Shown here one piece after another: positions 1-5,013 of a stretch of DNA of 5,013 nucleotides; position 1 is the stretch's first letter; every line of letters starts with the position of its first letter. A program made the translations under genes and the position numbers. The DNA lies in the NCBI GenBank assembly GCA_003520025.1, contig DOVP01000033.1:1-5013 (forward strand). Reading direction: 5' to 3'. Source of the stretch: Phycisphaerales bacterium. Its GTDB lineage: Bacteria > Planctomycetota > Phycisphaerae > Phycisphaerales > SM1A02. The notes beneath the pieces were generated by a model that was not told where the DNA came from, did no database searches, and saw only the letters and a program-made list of their open reading frames with translations.

Positions 1-338
1 TCGAACTTGATCGCGATATCTTGATGCTTGGCGCGTTCCTCCACGACCTCGGGAAGACCGAAGAACTCGATTGGTCCCGCGGGTTTTCCTACACCGTCGA
101 CGGCAATCTTGTCGGGCACATCGTGCGTGGTGCCATCATGCTCGAAGAAAAGGCCTCGGAGGCGGAGCTTGCAGGAAGTCCGGCGGTTCCCGAACTGACG
201 CTTCGGCACCTGCAGCACCTCATTCTGAGCCACCACGAGTTGCCCGAATATGGCGCCGCAAAGCGACCAGTGACGCCCGAGGCGAAGGTGTTGTGCCTGC
301 TCGATCGCCTCGATGCGACGCTCAATCTCGTCGAATGA
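1..338 (+). CDS. YhaM-type HD-domain 3'-5' exoribonuclease, 3' fragment
   Basis: Only the C-terminal 111 residues are visible; the reading frame is open from base 3 and runs off the left edge. What is seen: FLHDLGKTEEL (HD pair at fragment residues 14-15), then YTVDGNLVGHI, then LILSHHELPEYG, then a closing LDRLDA. This order is the hallmark of the HD domain in the YhaM/CBF1 family, whose members degrade RNA (and ssDNA) from the 3' end with the HD residues holding divalent metal. The OB-fold nucleic-acid-binding domain usual in the family would lie upstream, outside the window. The visible metal-ligand positions (HD, the GH, the HH and the final Asp) are intact, so the protein is probably active. 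The protein stops almost directly after LDRLDATLNLVE, shorter than the tail I remember in Firmicute YhaM. The next gene starts 30 bases downstream on the same strand, so co-transcription is likely. Confidence 0.85.
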   Translation, partial: ELDRDILMLGAFLHDLGKTEELDWSRGFSYTVDGNLVGHIVRGAIMLEEKASEAELAGSPAVPELTLRHLQHLILSHHELPEYGAAKRPVTPEAKVLCLLDRLDATLNLVE

Positions 339-368
339 TCGCGGGAACCGGCTCGGTGCTTCTACACT

Positions 369-1109
369 ATGCGCCTCATGTCCGCGACACCGCGCATCCT
401 GCTGGGAATACCCGTCTTCAACGAGGCGAAGTACGTCACTGATGTCCTCGGTGAGGTTCGCAGGCATGCTGGTGATGTATTGGTCATCGATGATGGGTCG
501 ACCGATGACACCCCGCTGCTGCTCGCTCGCCAGCCGGTGGAAGTCATCCGTCATGCGACCAACCGCGGCTATGGCCGATCGATGCAAGACATGCTGCGGT
601 GGGCGAACTTCGACGGATACGACTGGCTCATTACGATGGACTGCGATTTGCAGCACGAGCCTGCGGCCATCCCTGAGTTCTCGGCTGCCATTGCTCAAGA
701 CGACTGCGATGTCGTTTCTGGAACCCGGTACCTCCGAGTGAATTGCGATGATGACGCGCCGCCAGCAGATCGGCAGGCAATCAACGCGTCTATGACGCAA
801 CTCCTGAATGATCGGCTTGGATTGCAGATCACAGATGCATTCTGCGGCTTCAAGGCGTATCGCATCGCGGCTTGTCGAGATCTTGAACTGGATGTCGACG
901 GGTACGACTTCCCGATGCAATTCTGGGTGCAGGCTGCCCACCACGGTCTGCGAATCAGCGAGTTGCCGATCAGGCTGATCTACAACGATCCCACCCGTTG
1001 CTTCGGCGGGCCGCTGTCCGATGCGACCAACCGCCGCGCGGTGTACGAGGCAACTTTGGAGCGGTCGATGGCAAGGTGTGGGATGGCGGAGTCACTGGCT
1101 CGTGTCTGA
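369..1109 (+). CDS. Family 2 glycosyltransferase, DPM1-like, soluble
   Basis: A 246-residue protein with a complete GT-A fold signature. It shows ILLGIPVFNEAKYV at residues 10-23, the nucleotide-binding VIDDGSTDDT at 39-48, NRGYG at 65-69, the metal-binding DxD (MDCDLQHEP) at 90-98, SGTRY at 117-121 and TDAFCGFKAYR at 155-165. The last motif is typical of dolichyl/polyprenyl-phosphate mannose or glucose synthases. A later ELPIRLIYND segment (198-207) also fits this group. Family knowledge says it transfers a sugar from an NDP- or GDP-sugar, often to a lipid phosphate; the actual donor and acceptor cannot be read from the sequence. No hydrophobic membrane segment is visible, so it should be cytosolic or peripherally membrane-bound. 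The start is uncertain: ATG at 369 and ATG at 378 (three codons later) are both possible and neither has a good Shine-Dalgarno sequence. It lies between the exoribonuclease fragment and the BshC-like gene and overlaps the latter's likely start. Confidence 0.88.
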   Translation: MRLMSATPRILLGIPVFNEAKYVTDVLGEVRRHAGDVLVIDDGSTDDTPLLLARQPVEVIRHATNRGYGRSMQDMLRWANFDGYDWLITMDCDLQHEPAAIPEFSAAIAQDDCDVVSGTRYLRVNCDDDAPPADRQAINASMTQLLNDRLGLQITDAFCGFKAYRIAACRDLELDVDGYDFPMQFWVQAAHHGLRISELPIRLIYNDPTRCFGGPLSDATNRRAVYEATLERSMARCGMAESLARV

Positions 1110-2406
1110 AGTTCGATTGGAGCCGGCCGTGCCGAGTATCCGTTCGATTCCGATGACGGATGCTGTTCTCCAAACTCGTCGATTCTTCTCGCTTCCGATT
1201 GATGTACCGATCGTGGCGACGGGCCACCAGCCGATCATTCCGCATCCGGGAATCTTGGCGAAGTACTTCAGGACGCGGTCGCTTGCTGATGCGTGGGGTG
1301 CCCATGCGTTGAATCTGGTCATCGACACGGGCACTGAGCGAGTGGGGGATATCGATGTACCGGTCGGGCGACCGCCAGCGAATCTGTCGGTCACGACCAT
1401 GTCGATGCTCACCGAGCATGACGGTGTTCTGGCATTCCGCCCCCCCGGGGTTGTCCAAGTGCCGAATGTTCCTGCTGGCGTCAGCAAGTCAGTGGCGACT
1501 GGTATTGAGACGATTGCCGCAGCGTGGGACTTGGCCACCGGGTCGACCGCCGCGGCGCAGGCGATCGGGGCGGTAGGCAGCCTCCTGCGGCCCTGCGTGG
1601 GCGAGTTGAGTGTGGTATTCGCATCCAGGTTGCTGCGGAGTCCGATCGGCGAAGCCATGCTCGAAGCCATGCGGTCCGACCGGGAGGGGTGCGTCAGGCT
1701 CTACAACGAGGCTGTTGCCGAGCATCCGGACGCGGGCGTTCGGCCGCTTCGAGTGGGCGAGTCCATGGAAGTACCGTTGTGGCGGATGGAAGGCGGCGCG
1801 ATCCAACCCGCGGTGGCCCGGGATCTGGACACCCACCCGACGCAGTTGGTGCCCCGAGCGTTGGTCATATCGGCGCTGACCCGGTCAGCCGTGGCGGACC
1901 ATTTTGTTCACGGCCTCGGAGGCTGGTCTTACGACCGCATCATGGAGCAATGGATGAATCGGTGGCTGGGGTGGTCCATGTGCCCTGCCAGTCTCGCCAC
2001 TGCCACGGTTCGGCTTCCCGGTTGCAGTGACCATGACATCGAGCAGTCGCTGCAGTGCTGTCAGCGCACAGTCCGGCGATTGATCCACGATCCGCAGTGG
2101 GGCGGCGCGGCATCGCTGTCCGCCGAGAAGGCCGCCATGCTTGATGAGATCAAGTCTCCTCCTGCTGGCAGTCCTGCTCGCCGCGCTGCCTTCGCTCGCA
2201 TGCACAGGTGGCTCGCCGATGTCCGGGGCAAAGCCGATCTTGGCGCCGCCCAAGTCCAACTCGCCGCTGCGAAGCAGTCCGCTCTGATTGCCCGCCGCCG
2301 CACGTGGGACTTCCCGCTGTATCAGCCAAAGTCGATGAGCGAACTTTGTTCGACAGTGGAGTCGAACGCAACGAGCCAAGCGATTCGGCTGGCACCTGCC
2401 TCTTGA
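1102..2406 (+). CDS. Protein of unknown function, possibly BshC-related
   Basis: I do not recognise this gene with certainty. From GTG 1102 it encodes 434 residues, overlapping the glycosyltransferase end by 8 bases, with GGAG at 1088-1091 as a possible ribosome binding site. GTG 1129 (preceded by GGAG at 1119-1122) and ATG 1153 (no clear site) are alternative starts. The N-terminal part has a glycine motif, ATGHQPIIPHPGILAKYF around residues 39-56, followed by a short strand-like LNLVIDTGTE. The middle has LVPRALVISALTRSAVADHF near 252-268, running into a GLGGWSYDRIMEQW segment. The C-terminal part (about 340-434) is helical and Ala-rich and includes RRTWDFPLYQPKSM near 399-412. This order resembles BshC, the cysteine-adding ligase of bacillithiol synthesis: TGQQ...GPLYT near the start, and later a NVLLRP...D...AYVGGP...IAYFAQL segment. 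The likeness is from memory and weak. No signal peptide or membrane span is apparent. It is most likely co-expressed with the two upstream genes. Confidence 0.72.
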   Translation: MSEVRLEPAVPSIRSIPMTDAVLQTRRFFSLPIDVPIVATGHQPIIPHPGILAKYFRTRSLADAWGAHALNLVIDTGTERVGDIDVPVGRPPANLSVTTMSMLTEHDGVLAFRPPGVVQVPNVPAGVSKSVATGIETIAAAWDLATGSTAAAQAIGAVGSLLRPCVGELSVVFASRLLRSPIGEAMLEAMRSDREGCVRLYNEAVAEHPDAGVRPLRVGESMEVPLWRMEGGAIQPAVARDLDTHPTQLVPRALVISALTRSAVADHFVHGLGGWSYDRIMEQWMNRWLGWSMCPASLATATVRLPGCSDHDIEQSLQCCQRTVRRLIHDPQWGGAASLSAEKAAMLDEIKSPPAGSPARRAAFARMHRWLADVRGKADLGAAQVQLAAAKQSALIARRRTWDFPLYQPKSMSELCSTVESNATSQAIRLAPAS

Positions 2407-2444
2407 TCTTCTGCTGGGCAGGCAGCAAGAACAGTCATCAAGGC
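2398..2444. terminator. Bulged inverted repeat between convergent genes, possible bidirectional terminator
   Basis: The sequence can fold as two stacked stems. The outer stem pairs GCC (2398-2400) with GGC (2442-2444) and TTGA (2403-2406) with TCAA (2438-2441). The inner stem pairs TCTT (2407-2410) with AAGA (2427-2430) and, after a two-base bulge, GCTG (2413-2416) with CAGC (2423-2426) around a six-base loop. It sits at the stop codon of the + strand gene, in the gap between two converging genes, where a terminator is expected. No T-tract follows on either strand, so it is not a classical intrinsic terminator. Formation by chance is possible. Confidence 0.3.
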
Positions 2445-2524
2445 CCAAAGAACGTTGATTTTGTCAATTTGGCGGGTGTCTGCATTCGCATCCTGCAACC
2501 GTGAAGAAAGCAGCGAAGCGACAA

Positions 2525-3841
2525 CTACCTCATCTTCAGTCCGGCGGCCTTCCATCGATTCGTCACCGTGTCTTTGTCCGACACCTCGATGACCGTCCCG
2601 TCCGAGCGAGTTGCGCGAATCCAACGGCCATCTTGGTCGAAACTCAAGGCTGTCGGAAGCCCGTCGATACCGGACCAACTCCAGCATCGTCGCCCCACCG
2701 CGTTGGCGTCCCACGCATCTCGGCGGAACGTTGTTCGCGGCGTTGAGGTGGTTTCGTCCCAGACATGCCATGCGACGCGCTTTGACTGATCGACTCCCGG
2801 CAGATCCCACACCAGCCACCGCAACGCCCTCGGGAGCCACGGATCCTCTGGGACGAGTGTCCAAGTATTCCGCGTTCCGTGGGCCTCATCTTGCCGGATC
2901 ACAAGCAGTTGGCCGCGAGGGATGCCCAGTGAAGGCGGTGATCGGATGACGATCTCCTCCTGAGCAGTTCGATTGTCGCCGACGCGGTGCGTGACCGAAT
3001 CCACCCAGGCTTCCCGCTGCAAGTCCCAACTGACCCAGCACCGCTGCACACGGTCCGAATAGGCATCAGTCTCGGGATTTTCGACGAATCGGAGGTGGCT
3101 CGTGACCAGCAGGCCCTCCTCCCGCTCGGCTTCTGAGATCGGGCCGGGTCTGCCCCGAATGGCGCTGCGAGGCGCCGCTTTGGCCTCCAGTGTGCCGTAG
3201 GCGACTTCGCCGTGCTGTTCTGCGTTCGGGTTGTACACGCGTAGTACTGCACGTCGTCCTACAAGAGACCGTAAGTCGCTCTCAGTGAGTGAGTTGAGGA
3301 TCGATTTTCCTGCATTCAGCCCCGCCGCCAACTCAGTTTTATCGGTTGCTCGGTCGAGCAATTGCACCGATTTGAAGACCTGCTCAAGGGCCCCGCGATG
3401 ATCAGAATCGGCGGTTCTGACCACACTGAGAACCAGGCATCGACCAAGGGATTGCGGCGCAACCAACCATCCGAGGGCGACTTCACGTCCATTCTGGGCA
3501 GTTTGGCTTGCCCAGTGCGTGGCCATGGGGCGGCCACTGGGGTCATGGGTCACCGCCGCTCCGCCCGCTGGGGGTGTTTGACCCGGCATTCGCTTCTCAA
3601 GAACGGCCCGCAAACAGGCCTCTGGTTCGACATTCTCGACCTCCCAAGACTCAATCTTGAGACTCCACGTGGGCACGCTCCGTCCGTCCCGAATCATGAA
3701 GTGTGACCCGGCATCTCCAGGCCGCTGGATAAGGATCGAGTCGGGCGGCAGTGACAGGGATACACCGAGTTCGTCGCTGATCAGCCGATCGCCCATCGAA
3801 GGAGCCATGAGCAGGGCGTAGAGCAGGGGAAGAATGGTCAT
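2525..3841 (-). CDS. Hypothetical exported protein with Trp-rich C-terminal half
   Basis: This minus-strand gene encodes 438 residues and I do not recognise it. The start ATG at 3841-3839 is chosen because a GAGGG lies about six bases upstream on the coding strand and because the N-terminus MTILPLLYALLMAPSMG looks like a short signal peptide or lipid-anchor-free export signal, although it lacks the usual positive residues. The frame stays open upstream to 4351, but that part only shadows rpsJ. Residues 25-60 (LGVSLSLPPDSILIQR, then a TWSLKIESWEV segment) suggest a beta-rich domain. The region from about 270 to the end is rich in tryptophan (14 Trp in the last 174 residues) and looks like alternating strands and turns. 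Near the end, FDQDGRWIRATRSDGTVIEV (401-420) resembles a single RHS/YD repeat. Location in the periplasm or cell envelope is an inference. It converges on the upstream gene and diverges from the S10 operon. Confidence 0.8.
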   Translation of the reverse strand: MTILPLLYALLMAPSMGDRLISDELGVSLSLPPDSILIQRPGDAGSHFMIRDGRSVPTWSLKIESWEVENVEPEACLRAVLEKRMPGQTPPAGGAAVTHDPSGRPMATHWASQTAQNGREVALGWLVAPQSLGRCLVLSVVRTADSDHRGALEQVFKSVQLLDRATDKTELAAGLNAGKSILNSLTESDLRSLVGRRAVLRVYNPNAEQHGEVAYGTLEAKAAPRSAIRGRPGPISEAEREEGLLVTSHLRFVENPETDAYSDRVQRCWVSWDLQREAWVDSVTHRVGDNRTAQEEIVIRSPPSLGIPRGQLLVIRQDEAHGTRNTWTLVPEDPWLPRALRWLVWDLPGVDQSKRVAWHVWDETTSTPRTTFRRDAWDANAVGRRCWSWSGIDGLPTALSFDQDGRWIRATRSDGTVIEVSDKDTVTNRWKAAGLKMR

Positions 3842-3893
3842 GGGGAGCCCTCGTAGAAGATGTGATTCCGAGGAAAGGGGCCTCCTCGACCCC

Positions 3894-3921
3894 TTGACAG
3901 TGGGTTGGGGGAGCCTATCAT
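3894..3921 (+). promoter_or_regulatory. Sigma70-type promoter of the S10 ribosomal-protein operon
   Basis: TTGACA at 3894-3899 is a perfect -35 box. It is followed after 16 bases by TATCAT at 3916-3921, which matches four of six -10 positions including the key first, second and last bases. Transcription should start near 3928, giving an rpsJ leader of about 94 bases. It lies in the 180-base gap between the divergent minus-strand gene and rpsJ and points towards the ribosomal genes, which fits the strong expression these need. No comparably good promoter was found for the minus-strand gene. Confidence 0.75.
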
Positions 3922-3930
3922 CGCCGTTTC

Positions 3931-3954
3931 GCGCTTGGTCTGTGGACCAAGTGC
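3931..3954 (+). promoter_or_regulatory. Stem-loop at the 5' end of the S10 operon leader
   Basis: The arms 3931-3940 (GCGCTTGGTC) and 3945-3954 (GACCAAGTGC) form a continuous 10-bp stem with one G-U pair, closed by a four-base TGTG loop. It begins only a few bases after the predicted transcription start. The bases that follow (TTTGTG) are not a T-tract, so it is not a standard terminator. A 5'-terminal hairpin of this kind could protect the mRNA or be bound by a regulator such as a ribosomal protein; neither role is shown by the sequence alone. Confidence 0.55.
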
Positions 3955-3983
3955 TTTGTGTTGAAATCCTCGAGAGGAAACAG

Positions 3984-4019
3984 GTGGGGCCGCTGTCGTG
4001 GCGTACCGCCGAGAGTTGA
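3984..4019 (+). CDS. Possible 11-codon leader peptide upstream of rpsJ
   Basis: A GTG at 3984 opens a short frame encoding (M)[10 protein letters not shown] that ends with TGA at 4017-4019, two bases before the rpsJ ATG. AGAGGA at 3973-3978 stands five bases before the GTG and is the best Shine-Dalgarno-like sequence in the leader. The arrangement would allow translational coupling into rpsJ. The alternative reading is that this purine-rich stretch simply aids rpsJ initiation and the short frame is accidental; eleven codons are too few to show coding bias. Confidence 0.3.
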   Translation: MGPLSWRTAES

Positions 4020-4021
4020 CC

Positions 4022-4321
4022 ATGAAGATTCGCATCAGAATGGAAGCCTACGACCATCAGGCACTCGATGCGTCCGCGCGTGAGATCGTCGATCATGCCA
4101 AGCGGACCGGCGCGCGAGTCAGTGGCCCCGTGCCGCTGCCGACGCGGCGGGAGATCTACACAGTCAACCGCTCCACCTTTGTGAACAAGAAGTCGCGTGA
4201 GCAGTTCGAAATCAGAACGCACAAACGCATCATCGATATCTTCGAGCCGACCCCCAGCACTGTCGATGCGCTCAATCGTCTCATTGTGCCCGCCGGCGTC
4301 TTTGTGAAGATCAAGGCCTGA
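4022..4321 (+). CDS. rpsJ: 30S ribosomal protein S10
   Basis: The 99-residue product is a full-length S10. It has [15 protein letters not shown] at 2-16, the [19 protein letters not shown] block at 26-44 and [11 protein letters not shown] at 63-73. The closing [12 protein letters not shown] is at 77-88. S10 sits in the head of the small ribosomal subunit near the A site and, in many bacteria, also works as NusE in transcription antitermination with NusB. The start at ATG 4022 is chosen because family members begin just before the IRIR strand. GAGAG at 4011-4015 is a modest ribosome binding site. An in-frame GTG at 3998, preceded by AGGTGG at 3982-3987, would add eight residues (VAYRRELT) and cannot be excluded. 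It is the first gene of the operon, 17 bases ahead of rplC. Confidence 0.97.
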   Translation: MKIRIRMEAYDHQALDASAREIVDHAKRTGARVSGPVPLPTRREIYTVNRSTFVNKKSREQFEIRTHKRIIDIFEPTPSTVDALNRLIVPAGVFVKIKA

Positions 4322-4338
4322 GCAGGACGGACTCGAAG

Positions 4339-5010
4339 ATGGCACACGCACTGCTTGGAACGAAACTCGGCATGACCAGATGGTTCATGGAAGACGGCAC
4401 CAATGTGCCTGTTACCGTGATTCAGGCCGGTCCTTGCGTCGTGACGCAGGTCAAGACGACCGACACCGAGGGCTACGACGCCGTGCAAATCGGCTACGAC
4501 GACATCAAGCCCCGCCGCAGCACGATGCCGTTGATCGGCCATGACCACAAGGCTGGCAGCGGTCCGCTTCGCACGCACCGAGAGATTCGCGGCGAAGCCG
4601 ATGTTGAACTCGGCGATCGGATCGATGTGAGCGTCTTTGAGGGCGTGATGTTCGTGGACGTTCTCGGCCGCAGCAAGGGCAAGGGCTTCCAGGGCGGCAT
4701 GAAACGCCACCATTTCCGCGGCCTCGAAGCATCCCACGGCGTGAAACGACGCCACCGTTCCCCAGGCTCGATCAATGGCCATGCCACCAATCTCGGCACC
4801 GGTCCGAAGATCAAGAAAGGCAAGCGGATGGCCGGTCATATGGGTGATGTCAATGTGACCAACCGATCGATGCAGGTTATTTCGATCGATCCGGAGAAGA
4901 ATCTCATCATGGTGAAGGGCACCGTGCCCGGCCCCGTCGGCGCATCCGTCATGGTTCGCGCCGCCGTTCGCATCAACAAACAAAAAGCGAGGGTTGCCAA
5001 GGCGGGCTGA
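4339..5010 (+). CDS. rplC: 50S ribosomal protein L3
   Basis: The 223-residue product begins with the L3 signature LLGTKLGMTRWF (5-16). It continues with GPCVVTQVKT (31-40), GRSKGKGFQGGMKRHHF (110-126), the RHRSPGSI segment (138-145), KKGKRMAGHMG (159-169) and the closing KNLIMVKGTVPGPVGASV (187-204). L3 is a primary binder of 23S rRNA near its 3' end, and its central extension reaches towards the peptidyl-transferase centre. Compared with the E. coli protein as I recall it, the loop between PGSI and KGK is about four residues longer and has no Gln, so a PrmB-type Gln methylation site is not evident. AGGA at 4324-4327, eleven bases before the ATG, is the likely ribosome binding site. The gene follows rpsJ in the conserved S10-operon order. 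Confidence 0.97.
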   Translation: MAHALLGTKLGMTRWFMEDGTNVPVTVIQAGPCVVTQVKTTDTEGYDAVQIGYDDIKPRRSTMPLIGHDHKAGSGPLRTHREIRGEADVELGDRIDVSVFEGVMFVDVLGRSKGKGFQGGMKRHHFRGLEASHGVKRRHRSPGSINGHATNLGTGPKIKKGKRMAGHMGDVNVTNRSMQVISIDPEKNLIMVKGTVPGPVGASVMVRAAVRINKQKARVAKAG

Positions 5011-5013
5011 TGC
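5010..5013 (+). CDS. rplD: Probable first codon of ribosomal protein L4 gene
   Basis: The rplC stop is written TGATG, so an ATG at 5010-5012 overlaps it by one base. AAGG at 4999-5002 lies seven bases upstream. In the conserved S10-operon order the next gene is rplD, so this is probably its start. Only one codon is visible, so the call rests on gene order and the start signals, not on protein sequence. Confidence 0.4.

Noticed and set aside
1021..1101. N-terminal extension of the BshC-like gene from ATG 1021.
   Set aside because: It would overlap the glycosyltransferase gene by 89 bases and its residues are Arg/Trp-rich shadow-like; later starts with ribosome binding sites are better.
1440..1450. 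Run of seven C followed by four G, a possible frameshift or sequencing-error site.
   Set aside because: The reading frame continues unbroken on both sides with sensible protein sequence, so there is no sign of a shift.
970..1670. Overlapping minus-strand open frames of 160-190 codons.
   Set aside because: They are antisense to two genes with better support and show no recognisable motifs or start signals.
1650..1675. Near-repeat GAAGCCATG twice in the BshC-like gene.
   Set aside because: It encodes EAMLEAM within a helix; two short copies do not make a repeat array.
3842..4351. Upstream extension of the minus-strand gene to give a 608-residue protein.
   Set aside because: The added part is the reverse complement of rpsJ and of the S10 promoter region. 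A good ribosome binding site and signal-like N-terminus support the start at 3841.
4156..4983. Long minus-strand open frame of 275 codons opposite rpsJ and rplC.
   Set aside because: It lies antisense to clear ribosomal-protein genes and its translation is His- and Ala-rich without domain signatures, as expected of a shadow frame.

Overview
The window looks like ordinary chromosomal DNA from a moderately GC-rich bacterium. The ribosomal proteins at the right end (S10 beginning [11 protein letters not shown], and an L3 with an enlarged central loop) and the style of the hypothetical proteins suggest Planctomycetota, perhaps the Phycisphaerae. That placement is from memory of sequence style, not from a search. 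No mobile element, CRISPR array, tRNA or rRNA gene was seen.

Left block (1-2406, + strand): three closely packed genes that are probably co-transcribed. They are the 3' end of a YhaM-type HD-domain 3'-5' exoribonuclease, a complete soluble family 2 glycosyltransferase of the dolichol-phosphate-mannose-synthase type, and a 434-residue protein of unknown function. The third gene overlaps the glycosyltransferase stop by a few bases. Its motif layout is reminiscent of the bacillithiol ligase BshC, which makes it the most interesting protein in the window.

Middle block (2407-3841): a 118-base convergent intergenic region holds a two-tier bulged inverted repeat but no T-tract. It is followed by a minus-strand gene (2525-3841) for a probably exported protein of 438 residues with a Trp-rich C-terminal half and one RHS/YD-like motif.

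Right block (3842-5013): a divergent intergenic region of 180 bases carries a near-consensus sigma70 promoter (TTGACA, 16 bases, TATCAT) for the S10 ribosomal-protein operon. A 10-bp stem-loop follows just downstream of the predicted transcript start, and then a possible 11-codon leader ORF that ends two bases before rpsJ. rpsJ and rplC follow, and the final bases (TGATG) probably contain the first codon of rplD.

I do not see a clearly new multi-gene system. The best leads are the BshC-like protein next to a glycosyltransferase and the compact leader of the S10 operon.
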